30,985 nucleotides of DNA from an uncultured Collinsella sp. GTDB lineage: Bacteria; Actinomycetota; Coriobacteriia; Coriobacteriales; Coriobacteriaceae. The notes beneath the pieces were generated by a model. It saw only the letters and a program-made list of their open reading frames with translations. It was not told the DNA's origin and did no database searches. A program made the translations under genes and the position numbers. Location of the stretch: the NCBI GenBank assembly GCA_900541055.1, contig UQHZ01000020.1, positions 1 through 30,985 of the forward strand, written 5' to 3'. Below, in pieces: positions 15,015-23,488 of this stretch (positions within the stretch are counted from its first letter, which is position 1; each line of letters starts with the position of its first letter).

Positions 15015-15069
15015 AACAATGTGACATGAGGGGCGGTTCCCCAGTCACATCACAAGGGAGAGGATTCCT

Positions 15070-16446
15070 GTGGAAACCAAGCAATACCCCGACATGGAGT
15101 GCGACGTCGTCATTGCCGGCTGCGGCGTGGCGGGCCTATACGCTGCCCTCAATCTGCCGACGAGCGCGCGCGTGATCATGCTCTCCAAGGGCGCGGTCGA
15201 CGAGTGCGACTCGATGCTCGCACAGGGCGGCATCTGCGTGCTTCCCGAGGGCTCGGACTACGATGCCTTCTTTGAGGACACCATGCACGCCGGTCACTAC
15301 GAGAACCGCCGCGAGAGCGTAGACATCATGATTCGCTCGAGCCGCTCGGTCATCAACGACCTGCTGGCGATGGGCGTGGACTTTGAGCGCAAGGCCGACG
15401 GCAGCCTCGACTTTACCCGCGAGGGCGCGCACAGCCGCCCGCGCATCGCCTTCCATGCCGACATTACGGGCAAGGAGATCACGACCAAGTTGCTCCAGGC
15501 CGTCCGCAAGCTGGACAACGTGCAGATTCTTGAGCACGTGGCCATGACCGACATCCTGACGGCCGAGCGCGATGGGGCCACGGTGTGCACTGGTGTCGTC
15601 GCTGTTGCGGTGGACGAGGACAACTCGGTCCGCCCCGCCGACGAACTGGTAAATGCCGCCGAGGGCGCGCATACCGGCGAGCCGTTTGAGATTCATGCTC
15701 GCCACACGTTGTGGGCGACGGGCGGTATCGGCGGCGTATACGACCACTCCACCAACTACCCGCAGCTCACCGGCGACGCCTGCTACATCGCGCAGGAGCA
15801 CGGCATTACGATGGAGCATCTTGACTACGTGCAGATTCACCCCACGGGACTGTTCTCGCCGCAGCCGGGCCGCACCTTCCTGATCAGCGAGAGCTGCCGC
15901 GGCGAGGGCGCGATTCTGCTCAACGCCGCCGGCGAGCGCTTTACCGACGAGCTGCAGCCGCGCGACGTGGTCGCCGCCGCTATTCGCGAGCAGATGAAGC
16001 AGGACGGCACCGAGCACGAGTGGCTGAGCTTTGCCCCCGTCGAGCGCGACGTGGTGACCGGGCACTTCGCCAACATCCGCGCGCGCTGCCTTGAGGACGG
16101 TCGCGACATCCTGGATGAACCCATTCCCGTCACGCCCACGCAGCACTACTTTATGGGCGGCGTGTGGGTCGACAAGGACGGCCGCACCTCGATGCCCGAG
16201 CTCTACGCCGCCGGCGAGACGGCCTGCAACGGCGTTCACGGCAAGAATCGCCTAGCTTCCAACAGCCTGCTCGAAGCACTGGTCTGGGGTCGCCGCGCTG
16301 CTTGGCGCATGCGCACCGGCGAGTCGCTTGCCGTGGAGCAGGCAGGCGAGCCCGCGCTCGATGGACGCCATCGCGCCCTGAGCGCCGACACCCTGGCAAT
16401 CGATGATTTGGCCCGTGCCGCCGGTACGCAGGCCGTGGAGGAGTAG
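15070..16446 (+). CDS. nadB: L-aspartate oxidase NadB
   Basis: This 458-aa flavoprotein oxidises L-aspartate to iminoaspartate for NadA. The FAD site is DVVIAGCGVAGLYAAL near residue 13, followed by SMLAQGGICV, ATGGIGGVYDHSTN, QIHPTGL, SESCRGEGA, ELQPRDVV, HYFMGGVWVD and GETACNGVHGKNRLASNSLLE, all typical of the succinate dehydrogenase/NadB family. It is shorter than E. coli NadB (about 540 aa) because the C-terminal helical domain is mostly absent, as in several Gram-positive NadB proteins. The start is GTG with GGGAGAGG upstream. nadC starts 3 nt after its stop. Confidence 0.96.
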   Translation: METKQYPDMECDVVIAGCGVAGLYAALNLPTSARVIMLSKGAVDECDSMLAQGGICVLPEGSDYDAFFEDTMHAGHYENRRESVDIMIRSSRSVINDLLAMGVDFERKADGSLDFTREGAHSRPRIAFHADITGKEITTKLLQAVRKLDNVQILEHVAMTDILTAERDGATVCTGVVAVAVDEDNSVRPADELVNAAEGAHTGEPFEIHARHTLWATGGIGGVYDHSTNYPQLTGDACYIAQEHGITMEHLDYVQIHPTGLFSPQPGRTFLISESCRGEGAILLNAAGERFTDELQPRDVVAAAIREQMKQDGTEHEWLSFAPVERDVVTGHFANIRARCLEDGRDILDEPIPVTPTQHYFMGGVWVDKDGRTSMPELYAAGETACNGVHGKNRLASNSLLEALVWGRRAAWRMRTGESLAVEQAGEPALDGRHRALSADTLAIDDLARAAGTQAVEE

Positions 16447-16449
16447 ACC

Positions 16450-17310
16450 ATGAATCCCATTACCATGAAGCTCGTCGTCGATGATCTGATTCTGCAGGCC
16501 CTGCGCGAGGACATTACCTTTGAGGACGTGAGCACGGCGAGCGTGTGCCCCACGGCGCGCCCCGCCACGGTGGAGCTCATCGCTAAGGCCGACGGCATCA
16601 TCGCCGGCCTGGACGTGTTCGCCCGCACCTTTGAGCTGCTGGATCCGCAGAGCTCCGTGTTGTTCGATGTTGCCGACGGTGACGAGGTGCACGCCGGCGA
16701 CCACGTGGGCCAGGTGCGCGGCGACGCGCGCGTGCTGCTTTCGGGCGAGCGTGTGGCGCTCAACTACCTGCAGCGCATGAGCGGCATCGCCACCTATACG
16801 CACCGAATGGCGGCGGCGCTCGAGGGTACCAAGACCGTGCTTGTCGACACGCGCAAGACCACACCGGGCATGCGCGTCTTCGAGAAGGCCGCGGTCGAGA
16901 TCGGTGGCGGCAGCAACCACCGCTACAACCTGTCGACGGCTGTCATGCTCAAGGACAACCATATCGACGCAGCCGGCGGCGTGACGCGTGCGATCGAGAT
17001 GGCACGCGCCCACGCATCGTTTACCACGACGGTCGAGATCGAGTGCGAGAACCTGGACATGGTACGCGAGGCCGTGGAGGCCGGTGCCGACATCATCATG
17101 CTCGACAACATGACCCACGACGACATGGCTGCCGCGATTGAGCTTATCGACGGCCGCGCCAAGACCGAGTGCTCGGGCAATGTGGATGCCAGCAATATCC
17201 GCGCCCTGGCCGACCTGGGCGTCGACTTTATTAGCTCGGGGGCGTTGACGCACTCTGCGCCGATTCTCGACCTCTCGCTTAAGCACCTGCGTCTGCTGGA
17301 CGGTAAATAA
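16450..17310 (+). CDS. nadC: Nicotinate-nucleotide pyrophosphorylase NadC
   Basis: This 286-aa enzyme converts quinolinate and PRPP to nicotinate mononucleotide and CO2. Motifs include an N-terminal LREDITFEDVST, ALNYLQRMSGIAT, DTRKTTPGMR, GGGSNHRYNL, LKDNHI, EIECENL, IMLDNM and SSGALTHSAP. The Arg, Lys and His in DTRKT, NHR and LKDNH form the substrate pocket in the family. The stop overlaps the niaR ATG by one base (TAATG), so the repressor is translated with the biosynthetic genes. Confidence 0.97.
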   Translation: MNPITMKLVVDDLILQALREDITFEDVSTASVCPTARPATVELIAKADGIIAGLDVFARTFELLDPQSSVLFDVADGDEVHAGDHVGQVRGDARVLLSGERVALNYLQRMSGIATYTHRMAAALEGTKTVLVDTRKTTPGMRVFEKAAVEIGGGSNHRYNLSTAVMLKDNHIDAAGGVTRAIEMARAHASFTTTVEIECENLDMVREAVEAGADIIMLDNMTHDDMAAAIELIDGRAKTECSGNVDASNIRALADLGVDFISSGALTHSAPILDLSLKHLRLLDGK

Positions 17311-17855
17311 TGAACGCCCGCGAGCGTCGCCGTGCCATCATGGGCGTGCTCGAGGAAGCCAAGGAGCCCGTTTCGGGCAGTGCACTTGCCCGCGAGGTTG
17401 GCGTGAGCCGTCAGGTCGTGGTTCAGGATATTGCCCTGTTGCGTGCCGATGGGCACGATGTCGTGGCAACCAACCGTGGTTATGTGCTGCAGGAGGCTCC
17501 CAGCAGCCCCGCCGTGCCCACGCGCTTGGTCAAGGTTCGCCACAGCGTGGAGCAGGCAGGCGATGAGCTCACGAGTATCGTCGACGTCGGCGGCTCCGTG
17601 CTCAACGTGATCGTCAATCACCGCGTGTACGGCAAGATCACGGCCGACTTGGACATCCGCAATCGTCGCGATGTTGAGCGCTACCTGCACGATATCGAGA
17701 GCGGCAAGAGCTTTCCGCTGCTGACGGTAACCAGCGGCTATCACTTCCATCGCATTGCGGCAGAGGATGAGCAAACCCTCGACGAGATCGAGGCCATGCT
17801 CAAGGAAAAAGGCTACCTAGCCGATTTAATGCCCTACGAGGATGATTTGTCCTAG
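17310..17855 (+). CDS. niaR: Niacin-responsive repressor NiaR (HTH plus 3H domain)
   Basis: This 181-aa protein has an N-terminal winged helix (residues ~5-60, GSALAREVGVSRQVVVQDIALLR) and a 3H domain (~70-170). The metal and niacin pocket residues are visible: H78, E86, H145 and H147, matching the H...E...HxH set described for Thermotoga NiaR. With nicotinic acid bound it represses NAD synthesis or uptake genes. As the last gene of the nadABC operon, behind the palindrome at 13904-13947, it probably represses its own operon. A strong bidirectional terminator follows. Confidence 0.93.
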   Translation: MNARERRRAIMGVLEEAKEPVSGSALAREVGVSRQVVVQDIALLRADGHDVVATNRGYVLQEAPSSPAVPTRLVKVRHSVEQAGDELTSIVDVGGSVLNVIVNHRVYGKITADLDIRNRRDVERYLHDIESGKSFPLLTVTSGYHFHRIAAEDEQTLDEIEAMLKEKGYLADLMPYEDDLS

Positions 17856-17873
17856 CCCGACACCGTCTTTATA

Positions 17874-17940
17874 AGTTGCGGTGAAATAGTTCCTACAATC
17901 GGCACCTAAGCAATGAGCCAGGAACTATTCCACCGCAACT
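17874..17940. repeat. Palindrome AGTTGCGGTGAAATAGTTCCT (family H) after niaR
   Basis: Arms of 21 bp (17874-17894 and 17920-17940) pair with a single mismatch around a 25-nt loop. No T-run follows. It sits between the niaR stop and the operon terminator. I see no second copy in the window. Confidence 0.65.
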
Positions 17941-17952
17941 GCCCACACATGC

Positions 17953-17992
17953 AAAAGGAGGCCTCCGCGGCGATGCGGAGGCCTCCTTTTTT
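17953..17992. terminator. Bidirectional intrinsic terminator between niaR and ferredoxin
   Basis: A perfect 16-bp stem (17953-17968 with 17975-17990, core GGAGGCCTCCGC) is flanked by AAAA on the left and TTTTTT on the right. It serves niaR on the plus strand and the ferredoxin gene on the minus strand. Confidence 0.9.
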
Positions 17993-18031
17993 GTGCACGG
18001 TGTACTTTTGAGTGTGCAGGTGGGGGAGTTG

Positions 18032-18217
18032 TTACTCCTCGACGATCTCGGTGATCGCGCCAGCGGGGCAAGCGTCCTGGCAAGCGCCACAGGCGACGCA
18101 GGAGTCCTCGTCAGCGACGGTAGCGACGTCCTGGAGCTCCAGAACGCCAGCGGGGCAGGAGTCGACGCAAACGCCACAAGCGATGCACTCGTCGGCATCA
18201 ATTACGGGATGAGCCAT
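18032..18217 (-). CDS. 2[4Fe-4S] ferredoxin
   Basis: This 61-aa small acidic electron carrier has two complete cluster motifs, CIACGVCVDSCP (residues ~11-22) and CVACGACQDACP (~40-51), the classic clostridial-type arrangement. It accepts low-potential electrons, for example from pyruvate:ferredoxin oxidoreductase, and could feed hydrogenase. Neither partner is encoded beside it. The start at 18217 (MAHPVIDADEC) is preceded by GAGAGG; the upstream in-frame extension is non-conserved in appearance. It is monocistronic and expressed convergently with niaR. Confidence 0.96.
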   Translation of the reverse strand: MAHPVIDADECIACGVCVDSCPAGVLELQDVATVADEDSCVACGACQDACPAGAITEIVEE

Positions 18218-18278
18218 GGTAGTTTCCTCTCTGTTGACCGACGCTACAGGCGATGCGCGCCGGTTTGATTCGGGCAAA

Positions 18279-18306
18279 AACATACCACGGGAGCGACCGT
18301 TTGCAA
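18279..18306 (-). promoter_or_regulatory. Possible promoter of the ferredoxin gene
   Basis: On the minus strand TTGCAA (18306-18301) and TATGTT (18284-18279) are spaced by 16 nt, about 62 nt upstream of the start codon. Confidence 0.45.
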
Positions 18307-18438
18307 TACCCTCTGGCCGGCATCTTCATACCGTTCGCCGAGTATGCCAAGGTTTACTAAAAAACACGCAGGTGGGGCCGTTGAGCTGCGTAAATGTTAG
18401 CTAAAGGTGACTTGAATTATTGAGCTATTGAGCGCGCC

Positions 18439-18552
18439 TGCGGAAAGGGCATCCCGTTATTTAGCCGAAAACTGGGTCGCAGTTTCCGGTTGGGCCCGCT
18501 GGCGGAAACTGCGACCCGGAATCCACGCTCAAACCGGGATGAGCTTTCCGCA
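18439..18552. repeat. Nested double palindrome upstream of dnaK (family G)
   Basis: The inner arms GGGTCGCAGTTTCCG (18474-18488) and their perfect complement (18503-18517) are nested inside outer arms at 18439-18456 and 18535-18552, which pair with two mismatches. No T-run follows. The element lies between the divergent ferredoxin and dnaK promoters. The gap 18218-18812 holds no gene, only this repeat and the two promoter regions. Confidence 0.7.
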
Positions 18553-18676
18553 AGACGGCCCCCAGGCACCCCGGACGCAAACCTCAGCCATCTCTACATA
18601 GATCTCGATAGATTTGCCGAGAACTCAATCAGCGCATCTACCTGCGCATTTAAGAACCTAAACTCTCGGCAATAAG

Positions 18677-18710
18677 AAATCTTATATGAATTGACTTAGA
18701 TTTTGTATAT
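18677..18710 (+). promoter_or_regulatory. Heat-shock promoter/operator of dnaK, probable HspR site
   Basis: AAATCT (18677-18682) and AGATTT (18698-18703) are separated by exactly 15 nt. The element shares CTTATAT and GACTTAGATTT with the clpB upstream region at 27961-27987. A TGTATATT -10-like box follows. The same layout at both chaperone genes, with hspR in this operon, points to the HspR operator, although it does not match the actinobacterial HAIR consensus. The leader then has a GCGCCGC/GCGGCGC stem (18756-18785). Confidence 0.65.
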
Positions 18711-18812
18711 TCCGGCCCATAAGGGGATACACTACATCCTGAAAGACAAGCCGAAGCGCCGCGTGACAGACCGTCGAGGCGGCGCGAACGCACAAGAGAG
18801 AGGGAATTTCTA

Positions 18813-20705
<1,893 letters not shown>

Positions 20706-20707
20706 TC

Positions 20708-21550
20708 ATGTCCGCCCGTAAAGCTCGCACGGGGGCGGCTGCCGCTGGCGCCGCCCCCGTTGACTCTGAGGAGAAGGACGTGAAGATTCCCGTAGAGGCC
20801 GTCGACGATACCGAGGCCAACGAGGCCGCGGCCGCCGAGGCTGCCGAGAACCAGGTAGAGGATTCCAACAAGGAGGCGACGATGACCGAGGACGAGATGG
20901 TGGAAGCCGCTATCCGCGCCGGTGAGGAAGCCGCCGACAACGACTTTAAGCTCAAGTTCGAGCAGGCTCAGAAAGAGCTTGCCGACGTGCGCAATGAGCT
21001 CGATGCTGCGGCAGAGGCTCAGAAGGCCGCCGAGGACAAGGCGAAGGACGCTACCGAGCGCACCGCTCGTCTGCAGGCCGACTGGGAGAACTTCCGTCGC
21101 CGTACTGCCAACGAGCGCATCGCCGAGCGCGAGCGCGCGACCGAGAAGCTTGTCACCGCGCTGTTGCCGGTGATCGACGATATCGAGCGCGCGATCGACC
21201 ATGCCCGCAGTCAAGAGCTTTCCGACGACTTTAAGCAGTTCGTCGATGGCGTTGACGCGGTACATGCCAAGCTGCTCGACGTGTTTGCGCATGAGGGCGT
21301 TGAGCCCATCGACCCCAAGGGCGAGGCGTTCGATCCGCTCGAGCATCAGGCTGTGGGTCGCGTCGAGGACGCATCGCAGTACGACGAGACCGTCAACGAT
21401 GTGTACCAGAAGGGCTACCGCATGGCGGATCGCATCCTGCGTTCCGCGATGGTGACGGTGACCTACGGTGGCGAGAAGCGCCCCGCACCGGAGCCCGAAG
21501 CGGCGCCCGAGGATGCTACGGCCGATACGGTCGAGAGCACCGAGGAGTAA
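20708..21550 (+). CDS. grpE: Nucleotide exchange factor GrpE
   Basis: This 280-aa frame begins 2 nt after dnaK. The GrpE core starts near residue 75: a long coiled coil (KLKFEQAQKELADVRNELDA), LQADWENFRRRTANER, VTALLPVIDDIERAI and a C-terminal β domain (FDPLEHQAVGRVED, YQKGYRMADRILRSAMVTV). It releases ADP from DnaK. The first ~58 residues are an acidic Ala/Glu-rich extension. A strong AAGGAGG lies just before an in-frame ATG at 20882, which would give 222 aa, nearer the family norm, while the 20708 ATG has only a weak site. Two starts are possible. A hairpin with terminator features follows the stop. Confidence 0.95.
   Translation: MSARKARTGAAAAGAAPVDSEEKDVKIPVEAVDDTEANEAAAAEAAENQVEDSNKEATMTEDEMVEAAIRAGEEAADNDFKLKFEQAQKELADVRNELDAAAEAQKAAEDKAKDATERTARLQADWENFRRRTANERIAERERATEKLVTALLPVIDDIERAIDHARSQELSDDFKQFVDGVDAVHAKLLDVFAHEGVEPIDPKGEAFDPLEHQAVGRVEDASQYDETVNDVYQKGYRMADRILRSAMVTVTYGGEKRPAPEPEAAPEDATADTVESTEE
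20872..20884 (+). promoter_or_regulatory. Internal ribosome-binding site and alternative grpE start
   Basis: AAGGAGG followed by CGACG and ATG (20882-20884) lies in frame within grpE. It is the best Shine-Dalgarno match in the operon and could set the true start or a shorter second form. Confidence 0.55.
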
Positions 21551-21555
21551 TTGAG

Positions 21556-21588
21556 AAGGGCCCCGGGGCAACACCCGGGGCCCTTTCT
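21556..21588 (+). terminator. Intrinsic terminator or attenuator between grpE and dnaJ
   Basis: A perfect 12-bp GC-rich stem AAGGGCCCCGGG (21556-21567 with 21574-21585) has a GCAACA loop and a short TTTCT tail. It falls inside the chaperone operon and may lower dnaJ-hspR expression relative to dnaK-grpE. Confidence 0.7.
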
Positions 21589-21658
21589 GGCCTAGTGCCA
21601 TATGAAAGCATGAGCCGTCGTCTGCATGGGCGGCGGACGTAACAGGAGAGGAGCTACG

Positions 21659-22624
21659 ATGGCTGCAGGCAAAACCTTCTATGACATCCTGGGCGTATCC
21701 AAGAGCGCCTCCGACAAAGAGATCAAGAGCGCGTTTCGTAAGCTAGCGCAAAAATATCACCCCGATGCCGGCGGCGACGAGGCCAAGTTCAAGGAGATCA
21801 GCGAGGCCTACGAGACGCTTTCGGACGAGAAGAAGCGCAAAGAGTACGACCAGATGCTCATGTTTGGCGGCATGCCGGGCGCAGGCGGCGCGTATGGCGG
21901 CGGCTACGGTGCCGGCGCGGGTGCCAGCGGCTGGGGCGACATCTTCGACAGCATCTTTAGCGGCAACGGCGCCTGGGGTAGCGATTGGGGCTCGGGCTTT
22001 GCCGGGGCTGCGGGCGCTGCCGGTGCCGGCGCGGGCCGCAGCCGCGCTCGCAAGGGCGGCGACCTGTCGCTGACCGTCGATGTGACGGCCGAGGACGCGT
22101 TTCGCGGCGTGACGCACAAGGTCACCTACCGCATTCCCTCGACGGGCGAGCAGCAGACCATCACGGTCTCGGTGCCTGCGGGTGCGGTCGACGGAGGCAA
22201 GCTGCGCTACAAGCGTCGCGGCGAGTACGGCGTTGCCGGCGGCGAGCGCGGCGACCTGGTCGTGACCACGCACGTGGAGGAGCATCCGCTGTTTAAGCGC
22301 AAAGGCGCCGACGTGACCATGGAGGTACCGGTCTCGGTCTACGAGGCGGCGCTCGGCTGCACGGTGGACGTGCCCACGCCCGGCGGCGCGACGGTTCGTC
22401 TGAAGGTGCCCGCTGGCACCCAGACGGGCAAGAAGTTCCGCTTTAAGGAGATGGGTGCGCCCGACGTTAAGCACCGTGGCCGCACGGGCGCGCTGCTCGT
22501 CGAGATCAAGGTGCAGGTCCCCACGAACCTATCCGATGACGAGCGCGATGCCATGACCAAGCTGCGCGAGGCCGACACGCGCGATTATCGCGAGAAGGTC
22601 AACCGTTACAAGGCGACGTACTAG
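21659..22624 (+). CDS. DnaJ-family co-chaperone lacking the zinc finger (CbpA-type)
   Basis: This 321-aa protein has a J domain (residues ~5-68) with the HPD tripeptide that stimulates DnaK ATPase (KYHPDAGGDEAKFKEI), a Gly/Ala-rich stretch (~75-140) and C-terminal substrate-binding domains I and II (from ~143, LSLTVDVTAEDAFRGVTHKV, and VPAGTQTGKKFRFKEMG). The CxxCxGxG repeats of classic DnaJ are absent, so it is class B like CbpA and DnaJ2. It is nevertheless the J-protein of the main chaperone operon. The start at 21659 has AGGAGAGGAG upstream. hspR follows after 72 nt. Confidence 0.95.
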   Translation: MAAGKTFYDILGVSKSASDKEIKSAFRKLAQKYHPDAGGDEAKFKEISEAYETLSDEKKRKEYDQMLMFGGMPGAGGAYGGGYGAGAGASGWGDIFDSIFSGNGAWGSDWGSGFAGAAGAAGAGAGRSRARKGGDLSLTVDVTAEDAFRGVTHKVTYRIPSTGEQQTITVSVPAGAVDGGKLRYKRRGEYGVAGGERGDLVVTTHVEEHPLFKRKGADVTMEVPVSVYEAALGCTVDVPTPGGATVRLKVPAGTQTGKKFRFKEMGAPDVKHRGRTGALLVEIKVQVPTNLSDDERDAMTKLREADTRDYREKVNRYKATY

Positions 22625-22696
22625 GGCGGTCGTGGCGCACACCCGCGCCCGCGGGCTTATGATGGACGATAACGAGACGGAAAGGGGTCAGGTAGC

Positions 22697-23113
22697 ATGG
22701 CCGAGGACAATAGGAATAAACCGCTGTACATGATCAGCGTGGCGGCCGAGTTGACCGGCATGCATCCGCAGACTCTGCGCGTCTACGAGTCCAAGGGACT
22801 GGTGAACCCCCAGCGTTCGGGCGGTAACACGCGTCTGTATTCGCGTGCCGATATCGAGCGCCTAGAGCTCATCAACCAGCTGACCGACGAGGGCATCAAC
22901 CTTGCCGGCGTGGTGCGCATTCTCGATATGAAGGAGCGTGCCGAGGAGCGCGAGCGCGAGAACGAAAAACTCCGTGCCCGCGTGCGCCAGCTCGAGGACG
23001 AGCTGCACGAGTACAAGATGCAGAAGAAGATCACCGCCCTGGCTCCGCGCGATGGCTCGGTCAACCCCGAACAGGTCATGCGCAAACTTTTGGGCGCAGG
23101 CGGGGATCTGTAG
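22697..23113 (+). CDS. hspR: Heat-shock repressor HspR (MerR family)
   Basis: This 138-aa protein has a MerR-type helix-turn-helix (residues ~10-75: MISVAAELTGMHPQTLRVYESKGLV, SGGNTRLYSRADIERL, LTDEGINLAGV), then a coiled coil rich in Glu and Arg (~78-112) and a short tail. The pattern TGMHPQTLRxYE is typical of HspR. It represses chaperone genes at normal temperature, with DnaK as co-repressor in related actinobacteria. Probable targets here are the elements at 18677 and 27961. It closes the dnaK operon, and its stop codon is directly followed by the second three-helix element. Confidence 0.96.
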   Translation: MAEDNRNKPLYMISVAAELTGMHPQTLRVYESKGLVNPQRSGGNTRLYSRADIERLELINQLTDEGINLAGVVRILDMKERAEERERENEKLRARVRQLEDELHEYKMQKKITALAPRDGSVNPEQVMRKLLGAGGDL

Positions 23114-23254
23114 GTTACGCCGTTCTGCCGAACGGCGTAACGGCTCGACGCTGCGCGACGTCCAGAGCGACAATTTGTCATTCAAAAGGCGAGGCATGAC
23201 CAGAAGGTCTATGCCTTGCCTTTTTCATGCCAACTTGTTCGCTCTGGACGTCGC
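23114..23254 (+). repeat. Three-helix structured 3' element (family F), copy 2
   Basis: Helix I is a perfect 12-bp hairpin (23114-23125 with 23130-23141, loop TGCC) starting at the base after the hspR stop. The linker GCTCGACGCTGCGCG is kept. Helix II has perfect 16-bp arms (23155-23170 and 23239-23254). Helix III (about 23185-23223) has the CATGACC-AGAA-GGTC tip, the same bulge and TTTTT. Against copy 1, helix I differs at three base pairs, helix II at four and helix III at about four, and nearly all changes keep pairing. Confidence 0.85.
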
Positions 23255-23291
23255 TCGCTGTCCGTCCTCAACCTGCGACGTCGCTTTGGCT

Positions 23292-23334
23292 GGCACTTGG
23301 GGACGTTCCTTTTGTGCCGGCACTTTGGGACACT
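23292..23334. repeat. Degenerate family A-like segment
   Basis: TTGGGGACGTTCC follows the F element as in the 3.5-kb copy. Here it is enclosed by GGCAC and GTGCC and followed by a similar GGCACTTTGGGACACTCC. It supports a recurring F-then-A order. The remaining bases up to 23488 hold no gene. Confidence 0.4.
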
Positions 23335-23367
23335 CCTCGTCAAGAGGGTGATGCAAGGTGCCCGTCT

Positions 23368-23385
23368 TTTACTTTACTGAGATAA
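23368..23385. promoter_or_regulatory. Small inverted repeat upstream of the hydratase gene
   Basis: ACTTTA and TAAAGT flank CTGAGA, about 105 nt before the start codon at 23489. It could be an operator for a dimeric regulator; nothing identifies which one. I could not place a confident promoter here. Confidence 0.25.
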
Positions 23386-23488
23386 AGTGAACGCGCAGAT
23401 TCGTAACCCACTCGCAACCGTTCTATGGCACGATATTGAATGAATGTATGCTATGCGCCCGAGCCTTTCGGGCAGAGTGGGAGACAGT

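Noticed and set aside
18677..18703. Canonical HAIR or CIRCE operator
   Set aside because: Neither CTTGAGT-N7-ACTCAAG nor TTAGCACTC-N9-GAGTGCTAA is present; only the shared AAATCT/AGATTT element is.
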